From Pseudofabraea citricarpa (Eukaryota > Ascomycota > Leotiomycetes > Helotiales > Dermateaceae), in NCBI GenBank assembly GCA_029641185.1, contig JAPWGK010000001.1, forward strand, positions 570,501-634,500: a stretch of 64,000 nt of DNA. The letters run 5' to 3'. The translations under genes were made by a program, and so were the position numbers. A model generated the notes under the pieces. That model was not told the origin of the DNA and searched no databases. It saw nothing but the letters and a program-made list of their open reading frames with translations. Every line of letters begins with the position of its first letter. Within the stretch, counting starts at the first letter, position 1. Positions 1 through 9,336 of the stretch are shown in pieces.

Positions 1-3000
1 TCGTGGGTGCTATTTGCCAAAGATACACTATTAACCCCTGCTCTTATGATAGCTGTTGCTATTGACCCCGGTGATGTTAGTCTTGAAGAAGAGGAGATAG
101 CAGATGAAGAAACAATTTTACGTTGGTGCAGCAGCTTGATCAGGCAATCTGCAGATGGAGACACACTCGAACTTGCGCATTTCACAGTCAAAGAGTTCCT
201 TCTCGATAGTCGGAAAGCACCTGAATTCATGCGTTTCCACTTGAACCCAAGAGACGCAGACAGGGAGCTAGCCAGTACCTGCTTGACATACCTCTGCTTC
301 TACGAGTTTGCATCGTACGGAGAGAACAATCTTAAAATGCCGAGAGCCCAGCGACAAGTCATATATAAAAGAAACAGTACCAGCCATGCTACAACTCCCG
401 AAGATGATATGTACTATTATGCTGCCAAGTTCTGGTATGAGCATGCTCATAGCTGTCTAGAGGATATTGATCTAATGGAACAGGCTCAAAGGCTTTTGAG
501 CCCAGAAAGGTCCGCCCAATTTTATCGCTGGAGCCAATTCCTCAGTCATGATATTACAACCGGACCAACAAAGTCATCTGAGGTGCTATCCATGACTCCC
601 CTTCATTGGGCTTCCTGTCTCGCGTTAGATACTATTTGCAAATGGCTCTTACAGCATGATCCAAATGTTGATAAAACAGGGGGGCCAGGAACCCCACTAC
701 AATGCGCGTTGAAAGGCGAATGGTTGTTCCTCAAATATGAAGAACTAAACAACGCAGCTAATCAAGCTTTTTGGCGACCTTCAGCAAGGTTTAGCACAAT
801 CCAGCTTCTGCTTGATGCGGGGGCTGATGTCAATTTTTCCGAAACTCGAGATTTCAACCATGACGCTCCATTGGAACTTGCAGTGAGAACAGGAAGCCAA
901 TCTATGGCGCAGGTTCTACTGAATTCTGGTGCCACGGTTACTAAGTATACACTCGGACTTATAGACCAATCATCTAATATAGATGATTGGTCTGATATCC
1001 TAGCCAATATCCCGTTAGAAAATCTCTCTTCGGAGAGCCGACCGTTATATGCTGATTTGATGCTACGGCTAGAATCAAATCGATCTGACATACGAACTAC
1101 CCTCAACATCAACCGGCTACAGATAATTGATGATGAAGCTAAAGAGTTCGGTGCAGCCTTTAGACAAGCTGCTAGATTTGATCAACTCACAACCTTGAAG
1201 AAGTTCCTATCCTTTCAATCTATGGAGATAGACTCCGCAGATCCATATGATGGATATATAGCTCTGCATTATGCCTCGGAGGCTGGCAATCATAACGCTG
1301 TGGAGCTCTTAATATATCATGGAAGCAACGTGAACAAACCGACTCTAGATGGTTCGACTGCAGTTCATCTAGCAGCTACCTGTGGCCATATCAGAATATT
1401 TCAGTATCTTAAGGACAATGGAGCAGACTTAACGCTAGTAAAAAAAAATGGTATGAGCTTGCTTCATTCTGCGGCAAGTGGTACCAATTCTCGAATCCTT
1501 CGGATTATGTTGGACAACGACGCCATTTCAAATCTTAAGACTAAGGACGACAAAGGGTTAACTCCTTTGATGTGTGCAGCAGCTTTTGGCTCACTTGAGA
1601 ACTTAAAAACAATTTTGCAACATTCCGACGCCTCAGATATTATGTCGAAGTCAAATGATGGACGGACAAGTTTACATTTTGCGGTCCAAGCATGGGACAA
1701 TGACAAAATTAAATGTCTTTTGGATGCCGGCATTCCAGTTGACGAGCCATCACTTGATGGCTCTACGGCGCTACATGACTTGACAGACATAGAGACCATG
1801 GATGTCTACGAAGACTCTGACTCTTACTCTGAATCTGAAATGTCTCAAGATCCTGACAGTATGCTCGACGAAACTGCTAACACTAGAATTGTCCAATGCT
1901 TTTTTGCTTTGGTCGATAGCTTTGCAAGCATAACATTACTAAGAAAAGACGGGTACAGCCCAATGCACTTAGTTTGTTTGAAGGCCTCTCGTGTACATGA
2001 ACATGTCTTAAAAGAGCTGCTTAAATCTAAACATTGCAACAGCAATGTTCTAAATCACCAAACCGAACATGGATTTACTCCCCTTCACTTACTAATCGCT
2101 AGCGGTCGTATTCATGATCTGAAAGACCCCGAACCATCCGCTTATGGATTTTCAGATTCTGCTGTTAATATGATACACCTTCTTCTGGAAAACACCACTG
2201 TTAATGTAAACAAACCAAATAGGAAAGGCGAAACCCCTCTGATTTTGTTGGCCAAAAGACATAGCGGCCGCAACGAGTTCAAAGGGTATATTCACCGCAA
2301 CATCCAGTCAAGACTCCTCGGCCGTGATGCCGTTATTGATTCAGTAGATGGCAAAGGTCGCACAGCATTACATCATTTACTTTTGGCACGCTGGACCAAA
2401 TCAGAGATGTACGCAATTGAGAGTCTGTTAGACTATGGAGCTGCTGTTGAAATAGAAGATATCAACGGACAAACAGCTGTTAGCATCACAATAACAAAAT
2501 GGCTTGTGGAACGTCACAAGTATACAGCATATACTCTACTCCAACAATTTGAGTTTCCAATTCCTTTCCATCTCATACCATTAGATGGAAATCATTATTT
2601 AAATGACGCTGAAGAAAAAGTCATTCTCAGGATTATAGATCTTGCATCAAAACATCATTTGGAGAAAATAAAGGCTGAAGGACTTTCAGCTGTGTCTATC
2701 ACCATTATTACACACAACCACAAAGCCACCGAAGCTCTTTTAAATCGTGGTTTGAACATAAATGGCCGTAATGCGGATACCTTTAGCAGCACGCCTCTAG
2801 AATTAGCTTGCCTTACCGGGTTTCCCTACAATAGTATCAATCGGATGCTTATTTCTAAAACAGCCAACTTGACGGAACCGAATAAATGTGGAATGAGCCC
2901 TGTTCACTTTGCGAGCATCAATGGGCACATTAAAATCTTGGAATTGCTGTTAGACTCAGGTGTGGAGGTCGATTTCCCAACAGAAACCGGGAGTACACCT

Positions 3001-3999
3001 TTGCTCTTTGCTATTGCCTCAGGGGAACTACCTGTTGTTCATCTCCTCTTGGAAAGAAGAGCAAATATATACTCGCAAAGTAAAGGCTCTTGGACCGCTA
3101 TACATTCTGCTACATTAAGTGGTTCCAGAGAAATGTGTGAACTAGTCTACGAACACTTAAAGACCGGGTGGAACAGACCAATTACCGACTACTTCGTCCC
3201 TAAAACTTATTCCGCCTACATGAATTATATAGCACCAGGAAATACACCTCTCCACATTGCAGCAATTAAGGGTCATGTAGAAGTTGTGAGGTTTCTCCTA
3301 GAGAAACAACTTGTAACAGACATTGACTGTAGAGCTGAAAATGGCTTAACTGCTCTTCACCAGGCAGCGGATGCAGGCGAGCAGGAGGTTGTTCAATTTT
3401 TACTAGATAATGGAGCCGACGTCAATGCACGGTGCAAGAGAACTGAAGACAACGAAACTCCTCTTCACCAGGCAGCGCATGCAGGCAGGCAAGAGGTTGT
3501 TCAAATTCTATTGAAAAATGGAGCTGAAATTAATGTTCAAAGCACTGGAAGTGGCCTAACTCCTCTTCACCAGGCAACATATGCAGGCGAGCAGGAGATT
3601 GTTCAAATTCTACTAGATAATGGAGCTGATGTAAATGCACGGGCCAGAAGCACTGAAGACAACAAAACTCCTCTCCACCAGGCAGCGGATATGGGTAATC
3701 AAGAGGTCATTCGAATTCTGCTAGATAATGGAGCCGATGTTAATGCTCAAAGCACTGAGGGCAACACTGCATTGTCATTGGCCATCAAATCAAATACCTA
3801 CAAATTGAATTTTGATGCTAACGAGATTATTTCCGTACTTCTAAGGCATGGCGCAAACACAGATTTGACAATGCCAGACTCAGGACTGACTGCAGAGCTT
3901 TATGCGCTTTCATTGGGTATGAAGGATATAGCTCAACTTATCAGGATATCCCGGCAAAATCAAGGTACGCAAGAATTATTCTTTAATACAATCATTTAA
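1..3999 (+). CDS. NACHT-ankyrin (NLR-like) protein, 5' end outside the window
   Basis: The reading frame is already open at base 1 (S-W-V-L-F-A), so the start lies upstream. Residues 1-70 match the region just after a fungal NACHT domain: an acidic DEE stretch, then ILRWCSSL and LELAHFTVKEFLL. The NTPase itself is therefore expected to the left of the window. From about residue 195 to the end runs a long ankyrin array (many xTPLHxAAxxG and VVxxLLxxGAxVN units), with a diverged acidic insert near residues 600-620. Such STAND proteins act in the cytoplasm as ligand-triggered switches in non-self recognition; here that role is inferred from family. The in-frame stop is at 3997-3999. However, a GT donor at 3965 can be spliced in phase to an AG ending at 4131, which would replace the last 11 residues with the ankyrin coding sequence that follows. 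I favour one spliced gene. Confidence 0.85.
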   Translation, partial: SWVLFAKDTLLTPALMIAVAIDPGDVSLEEEEIADEETILRWCSSLIRQSADGDTLELAHFTVKEFLLDSRKAPEFMRFHLNPRDADRELASTCLTYLCFYEFASYGENNLKMPRAQRQVIYKRNSTSHATTPEDDMYYYAAKFWYEHAHSCLEDIDLMEQAQRLLSPERSAQFYRWSQFLSHDITTGPTKSSEVLSMTPLHWASCLALDTICKWLLQHDPNVDKTGGPGTPLQCALKGEWLFLKYEELNNAANQAFWRPSARFSTIQLLLDAGADVNFSETRDFNHDAPLELAVRTGSQSMAQVLLNSGATVTKYTLGLIDQSSNIDDWSDILANIPLENLSSESRPLYADLMLRLESNRSDIRTTLNINRLQIIDDEAKEFGAAFRQAARFDQLTTLKKFLSFQSMEIDSADPYDGYIALHYASEAGNHNAVELLIYHGSNVNKPTLDGSTAVHLAATCGHIRIFQYLKDNGADLTLVKKNGMSLLHSAASGTNSRILRIMLDNDAISNLKTKDDKGLTPLMCAAAFGSLENLKTILQHSDASDIMSKSNDGRTSLHFAVQAWDNDKIKCLLDAGIPVDEPSLDGSTALHDLTDIETMDVYEDSDSYSESEMSQDPDSMLDETANTRIVQCFFALVDSFASITLLRKDGYSPMHLVCLKASRVHEHVLKELLKSKHCNSNVLNHQTEHGFTPLHLLIASGRIHDLKDPEPSAYGFSDSAVNMIHLLLENTTVNVNKPNRKGETPLILLAKRHSGRNEFKGYIHRNIQSRLLGRDAVIDSVDGKGRTALHHLLLARWTKSEMYAIESLLDYGAAVEIEDINGQTAVSITITKWLVERHKYTAYTLLQQFEFPIPFHLIPLDGNHYLNDAEEKVILRIIDLASKHHLEKIKAEGLSAVSITIITHNHKATEALLNRGLNINGRNADTFSSTPLELACLTGFPYNSINRMLISKTANLTEPNKCGMSPVHFASINGHIKILELLLDSGVEVDFPTETGSTPLLFAIASGELPVVHLLLERRANIYSQSKGSWTAIHSATLSGSREMCELVYEHLKTGWNRPITDYFVPKTYSAYMNYIAPGNTPLHIAAIKGHVEVVRFLLEKQLVTDIDCRAENGLTALHQAADAGEQEVVQFLLDNGADVNARCKRTEDNETPLHQAAHAGRQEVVQILLKNGAEINVQSTGSGLTPLHQATYAGEQEIVQILLDNGADVNARARSTEDNKTPLHQAADMGNQEVIRILLDNGADVNAQSTEGNTALSLAIKSNTYKLNFDANEIISVLLRHGANTDLTMPDSGLTAELYALSLGMKDIAQLIRISRQNQGTQELFFNTII
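3349..3765 (+). repeat. Four near-identical ankyrin units inside the NLR-like gene
   Basis: Units start at 3349, 3457, 3559 and 3667 and are 36, 34, 36 and 33 codons long. They share LHQAA.AG.QEVVQ.LL.NGA(D/E).N at protein level and long stretches at DNA level (for example CTCTTCACCAGGCAGC). Units 1 and 3 also share the NAR...TEDN tail, which suggests that a two-unit block was duplicated. The other ankyrin repeats of the same gene are far more diverged, so this part was duplicated or homogenised recently. Confidence 0.85.
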
Positions 4000-4133
4000 C
4001 TTTAAGATTGCGTCCATGTCAAGTCATGTTTACTGCTTTGTGCAAGACATTGCATTTTAGTAGAAACTAATTTTCTAAGAAATGACATTATATTCCATAC
4101 AGGGCTTGGTTTCATGAACATTTACGGCCAGGT

Positions 4134-5591
4134 GTGAAACGTAACCTTTCACTGATATTGATAGCAGGAAAAACACCCAGAGAACCTTTGGATACAAAAG
4201 TAATGAAGGATAACCTCCCGGATCTTTCGTATGCCTTTGAAAATACTATCTTAGAAGACAACCTCGAACTTTACAAACCCCTGGTTCCGAGCGACATTGA
4301 AAATGGCAAGCTCATCAACTGTGACTGCACCCTGTTGATCAGGTGTTTGTCGCGTAGTGTGAGTGTTGATATTGTCAAGCTATTTCTTGATCAAGACAAC
4401 GATATTACAGCTCGAGCTTGTACAGCCCACACATACGGCGGGCTCCAAGCTGTCCATATTGCTGCATTATATGGCACTGCAGAGATTCTCAAGCTTATCC
4501 TCGAAAAGAACCCACCACTTGCTGAGCTAGCTATAGAGCCAATACATCTTGCTGCTACTAGAGAACAAAAAGACTGCTTGGAAGTGTTGCTTGATCATGA
4601 AAATACGGGCTCTACAGGTCGAATGGTGAACGTCCACGTAGGCGCCGGAGCGAACGAGTATGACAAAGTAATAAAACTCCACCCAGGAGACACTCCTCTA
4701 CATATCTGCTGCAATATTACAGAGTTTAACTTCGATAAAACGCTCGAAAGACTCGAAACGATAGAGTATCTGCTAGATCAGGGGGCGGATATTGATTCAG
4801 AAAACGATAGAAAAGAAACGCCATCATGTCTAGCTGCTAGGAACAACAACCCCGAAATGTTTCGTCTGTTACTTTCCCGTGGTGCAAACATTCACTGGCG
4901 TAATACAGATGGATGTACTCTTTTACATATCGCATCATATCAAGGCTCCTGTGAGATAGTTGATTTTCTCAAAGAGTTTCACTGCGATATCGAAGCAACA
5001 GACATGTGGGGACTGACTAGTTTGCATGATACGCATATAAGAACAGCACCAGCTCTTGTTGAAATTGGCCATGGATTAGATGCTAAGGACAAATTTGGCG
5101 AAAATGTTGTTGCAGCCATGATTAGGCAATCAGATGAACTTGGTATGTTTGCTCTCGAACAAAGGCCGAGGTTTGATAGCTCAGTTCATCCTCTATACGG
5201 CAGTCTCCTTACAGTAGCATGTGAAAAAGGCCGGGAGCACACGGCGAAACATTTGCTAGCCATGGTGCCAACCGAAGAGGCTGAAGAATATGTCAACTAC
5301 CGTTCAGTTCTTGGGACACCGCTATACATTGCAGCATATAGAGGTGACACAGAGATAGTCAATACTTTGCTAAAAGTTGGTACCAAGATTGATCTCATTG
5401 GTGGAGAATATGGTACTGCGCTGCATGCTGCTTGCAGGATGGGACGGACAGATGTTGTCCTGCTCCTTTTAGATAAAGGAGCTCAACGGGACATCATTTC
5501 AGATGATGGTAGTACATTTTTGGCACTTGAAAGAGCAGCTCAACATCCCAAAGTGTTAGCAATATTGCAAGAGAATAAGCCCGACACTTAG
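4134..5591 (+). CDS. Ankyrin-repeat coding sequence, probably the last exon of the upstream NLR-like gene
   Basis: An open frame of about 485 codons with at least eight ankyrin units (for example LQAVHIAALYGTAEILKLIL, TLLHIASYQGSCEIVDFL and TALHAACRMGRTDVVLLLL) and no other domain. The frame has no ATG at its left end; it opens with GTG at 4134 and the first in-frame ATG is at 4203. The gap to the previous stop is only 134-203 bp, short for two separate genes. Splicing donor 3965 to acceptor 4131 (167-nt intron) keeps the frame and reads RQNQ-G-VKRNL. The alternative is an independent ankyrin protein starting at 4203 (MKDNLPDL). The C-terminus is a plain stop at 5589-5591. No catalytic domain is visible; the repeats are expected to bind protein. 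Confidence 0.75.
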   Translation: MKRNLSLILIAGKTPREPLDTKVMKDNLPDLSYAFENTILEDNLELYKPLVPSDIENGKLINCDCTLLIRCLSRSVSVDIVKLFLDQDNDITARACTAHTYGGLQAVHIAALYGTAEILKLILEKNPPLAELAIEPIHLAATREQKDCLEVLLDHENTGSTGRMVNVHVGAGANEYDKVIKLHPGDTPLHICCNITEFNFDKTLERLETIEYLLDQGADIDSENDRKETPSCLAARNNNPEMFRLLLSRGANIHWRNTDGCTLLHIASYQGSCEIVDFLKEFHCDIEATDMWGLTSLHDTHIRTAPALVEIGHGLDAKDKFGENVVAAMIRQSDELGMFALEQRPRFDSSVHPLYGSLLTVACEKGREHTAKHLLAMVPTEEAEEYVNYRSVLGTPLYIAAYRGDTEIVNTLLKVGTKIDLIGGEYGTALHAACRMGRTDVVLLLLDKGAQRDIISDDGSTFLALERAAQHPKVLAILQENKPDT

Positions 5592-6338
5592 GTACGATTC
5601 TATTTTCCCTCGGTGTCAAGAGGTTCGGCCTCTTTTGCTCGCTTGCGGCTCGCTAAGATTTCTTGTTAGTCCACCTATGTACACAAACCTACATCGATCT
5701 TTCAAAAATGTACTTTATCCTTTAACTACCCTTCGATGGTGATCCCTTATCTTAGTCGGCATATCTAATGGCACCGAGTGCTATCCTCAGCTCCACGTTT
5801 TACAACATTCCACAAATTATCATAAGTAGCGGGGCTTGTGCTGTAGTGCAGCTTCTTGATATGTTAGCAAGTTAGTGGTAGGTATACGTGTCGTGCATGG
5901 TGGCCGTATTAAGTTAGCGAAGGGGGAATGAAGAATTTGTAGGAAGATGGCTAGAATGATTGAAAGCTTTTTTCTGGGGAATATAATGCGTGTTTTCGGT
6001 TTTCATATTCAAACAACAAGCTTAGGTATTGATATAGTATTACCTAAATTTGAAGTGTAGTATATCGCTGTTACATACCTAATGGTCCAAAATTTGTTTT
6101 TTGATTTCTCTTTTTTCTTTTCACCTTTGGCAAAATGAGTCAATTGAAGAAATTATCAATGCCAACTTGTCCTGAAAATCATACACTTGATGCTTCGACA
6201 GCATCCGTAAGCCGCGCCCATGCCCCCCCCCCAATTTGACATCGCTTCGCCTCCCCCACGTGCTTGCTTTAAGCCTCCCCAACCCAACCCAACCCCAGCC
6301 TTCTCATTACATCACTGGCTCAAAACTTCAATCGCAAT
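5592..6338. other. Intergenic, no gene seen
   Basis: This lies between the ankyrin stop and the 3' end of the YqfO-like gene, so both transcripts should end here. It is AT-rich with T-rich runs near 6095-6125 and a run of C near 6226-6234. No coding frame, RNA gene or element was recognised. Confidence 0.6.
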
Positions 6339-6758
6339 TCAAAATTCTTCCAACTTGAACACCTCATATGAAGGTTCTTCGTACGGATGAGCACTAGAGC
6401 GCTTAGCAAACATGGTCAAGATCAATTGGAATCCGAGGCAAACCTACAGCTTTAGGGCCTCGACAGCTTTCTTCGCAACCTCTTCACCCAAGCACAAGGT
6501 CTCAACCCTTGCCTCCTGCACCTCTTCCAACGCTCCGACCTTTCCGATATGCGGATTCGCTGTGTCTCCTGGCCGAAACTGTCCGGTGCCCATCGCGGTC
6601 CAACAGCACTCGGTGTAGTTCCCCGGACCTGGGTAGCGTCCGGCTCCAGCAGCGAAAATGGCAGTCTTGCAGGCTTCGAGAGCTGATGGCGGTACGAAAA
6701 ACACCAATTTGAAACGTCTGGTGACAGACACAGCGGTTGCCATTCTGAACGTGCGCAT
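6339..6758 (-). CDS. YqfO/NIF3-like stand-alone domain protein, two exons
   Basis: Exon 1 is 6758-6448 and exon 2 is 6393-6339, separated by a 54-nt intron. Joining them gives about 121 residues. Visible marks are the start of the fold (FKLVFFVPPSALEACK, AIFAAGAGRYPGPGNYTECC), the block GTGQFRPGD, and, only after splicing, the closing motif AHPYEEPSYEVFKLEEF, whose HPYEEP core is diagnostic of this family. The length matches bacterial single-domain YqfO proteins and fungal NIF3-like proteins. The biochemical role of the family is poorly defined; the fold is PII-like and metal binding has been proposed. The acceptor used is the second AG (ending 6394), because the earlier AG is part of the branch site TGCTAAG. 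The start may be 6758 (MRTFRM) or 6743 (MATAVSV); the second resembles relatives better. It is divergent from the HET gene. Confidence 0.85.
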
Positions 6759-7063
6759 AAGATGCTGCTTGTCTTGTATCGGACGACCTATCTGTCTTTG
6801 TTGGATGTGAGCAAGTGAGGTGTTGGATGTTACCTCGATGCGCTGATGAGGGAGGTCTCGGATAGGACAGTCTCATCCGATCCACTATCAACTACATCCA
6901 TCCAATGATGTTGGATTTTCCTTCGTCATCGGATGCAGGCTTGAGAACTTTCGCGTTAATCGCCAATCTCCAAAATAGAGATAAGCTCCACTGTCCTCGT
7001 TATCCAGCCTCCATCTCTTGATGCTTATCATACGGCCGCAGAGAAGTCGAGCATGTTCCCAAA
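6759..7063. promoter_or_regulatory. Shared promoter region between the YqfO-like and HET genes
   Basis: A spacer of 305 bp separates two start codons that face away from each other, so it should hold both promoters. I see no clear TATA box or named factor site. Confidence 0.5.
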
Positions 7064-8934
7064 ATGACGGAATATTCCCAAGAGCTATATCAGTATCAGC
7101 GGTTGCCTACCCAGACTTCATTGAGGCTTGCAGAGCTTTTGCCTGGGAAGGAAGACGACCCTGTATCGTGTTTGCTACATGTTGTTGAATGGTCCCATTT
7201 ACACGATTATGAGGCTGTATCTTATGCTTGGGGTGATCCAAAAGCGAGGGCCCAGATCATATGCGATGGAAAAATACTGGAAGTGACCCGCAATCTGCAC
7301 CAAGGACTCACTCACCTGCGATATGAAGATCGGTCAAGATTCTTATGGGCTGATGCCATCAGGTAAGTACCTGAGTGTTTTTTTTAGGGTAGGCAGTACT
7401 CTTCAAACCATTCTATTCCTGCGTCGGTTCTCTGGTCTAATGACTTGTTAGTATAAATCAGGCAGATGTTCCTGAACGTGGGCATCAGGTTATGCAGATG
7501 CGAAAGATTTATCAAAAGGCAAAAGCTGTCCTTATATGGCTTGGACCCGATACAGGGCATCAGGCTCAAGTCGCCATCGACTCGATTATAACAATATCCG
7601 ATTTTATATGTGACAAACTTGGCATTGAAGTATCAGATCTGCGCTCTATCGAAAATGTATATCACAAAGTTATATTCGACAACCACGACAAACTTCCCAT
7701 ACCAAACGAATGCGATTTTAGTACCGATGCTTTGTGGAATTCTCTACTTTGGTTCTATTCTCATCCATACTTCACACGAGTTTGGGTTATTCAAGAAGTG
7801 AATGCAAACAAAGAGCGCTTTATTCACTGTGGTCATGAAATAATCGATTGGGACCGGGTCAGTCTGGTTGCCGGCTATATCACAATGGAGTCTGCGTTCT
7901 CCAAAAGTTTTGGGTTCACGAATGCGTACTGCTGGTGGGCAGCCTCCGTTACGTCTGATCTTATCCAGCCTAATAACTGGCTTCATATGCTATATCTCGT
8001 ATCCAGTTTCACTAGTCTGGACGCAAGAGATGTGATATACGGTCTACGAGGTCTCATGGAGTTTTCCAAGGGGGCTGAGTTACTAGATCCTGATTATAGC
8101 AAGTCGACCGTTGAAGTCTATCGAGACTCGGTAGAAGCTGCACTTGTCAATTTTCAGAATACCGATGTCTTGCTCTACCTCACTGGCAATGAGAAGCCAT
8201 CATGGATTCCGCGTTGGGACCGATCCATGCTGTTCCGGAATCCCTTCCGCTTTGGAAAAGCGCTGCCATGGAAACCAGCGGGCACTAGCAAGCCAGCTTG
8301 GAGTATCGATAAGGAATCGAATGTTTTATCTGTGTCCGGATTTGTTGTAGATACCATTAAGTCTGTCGAGTCCTATAACGAAGGCTTCTTCGGTAACTCG
8401 GTGATCGATTCGGATGAGGGAAAAAATGTGCTAAAGCAAGTCTGGCAACGAGTTCTGAAAACCATGGAAGAGAGCCAATCAGGAACACCCTTGAGCACTG
8501 ACATCCTCATCGCTGCTGCAACATCCTTGTCATTCGGGTTGGATGAGAAGAGTAATCCAGCTGACGAGCATCGCTTAGTCCACAATTTCGTTGCATATTT
8601 AAAAATTGCACTCGATGAAGAGACATACAACAAGTATATACCAGTAGACCTATCTAAGGAGTCTGAAAGTGCAGATGGTCATTCCTTTGGTAAACCAGTC
8701 TGGGACTTTAAATACCCTCAGTCTAGCTTCTTCGTCACCGAAAATAGTTCGATTGGATGTTCTGTATCTGCGACCAGACTTGGAGATATCGTTTTTGTTG
8801 CTCTTGGAAGTACCTATCCTCTTGTCCTGCGACCAGATGGGGACTATTTTCTCATCAGAGGTTATGCTTTCGTTCATGGGATAATGCGAGGCGAGCAACA
8901 GAGCTTTAAAGAGACGACTTTTAGGATTCGTTGA
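7064..8934 (+). CDS. HET-domain (heterokaryon incompatibility) protein
   Basis: Exons are 7064-7362 and 7452-8934, giving 593 residues. The intron starts GTAAGT at 7363 and ends TTAG at 7451, and splits the HET signature exactly: YEAVSYAWGD and RFLWADAI lie before it and INQADVPERGHQVMQM after it. The domain continues through IYQKAKAVLIWLGPDT and PYFTRVWVIQEV, covering roughly residues 48-200. The C-terminal 390 residues include SLDARDVIYGLRGL and a late block with G-Y-A-F-V-H-G-I-M, a usual layout for long HET proteins. HET domains trigger cell death after non-self recognition; many genomes carry dozens, so a specific partner cannot be named. An NLR-like gene lies less than 2 kb upstream on the same strand. 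Confidence 0.92.
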
Positions 8935-9336
8935 TGATGTACACTCGTCAAACTTGACACGCCTTCAATGATTTCAATTTCCAACATTTTCTCATTATTC
9001 TATACCATCTTTTAATCAATCAACCACTTTCACTAGCAAGCGTATATACCCTTAGTCGTCAGTTGTCATCTCACATACAGATCAACGTATTTACATCTCT
9101 ATTGTCCCGACATACCGAGTTTAAGAGCGGCATCTTTGTGATGTAATTTCACTAAGCTTAAATCTCACTTATAGCTTAATAAAACAAGAACTTTGCCTAA
9201 AACATTCATACAAGTATGTTCAAATCAAGTAAGTCGCTCATATAATACTAAACCGTGACATCCAGCCATCTAATATCGACCTACCAGCGACTCCTTTCAC
9301 ATCTAATCCACCAGACGCCAGACTAAAATCCAATAT
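8935..9336. other. Convergent spacer between the HET and Zn2Cys6 genes
   Basis: Both neighbours end here, so it should carry two 3' ends. It is AT-rich and no gene, RNA or repeat was recognised. Confidence 0.55.

Noticed and set aside
6412..6618. Plus-strand 68-codon frame overlapping the YqfO-like gene
   Set aside because: It is the antisense shadow of a gene whose minus-strand product carries clear family motifs.
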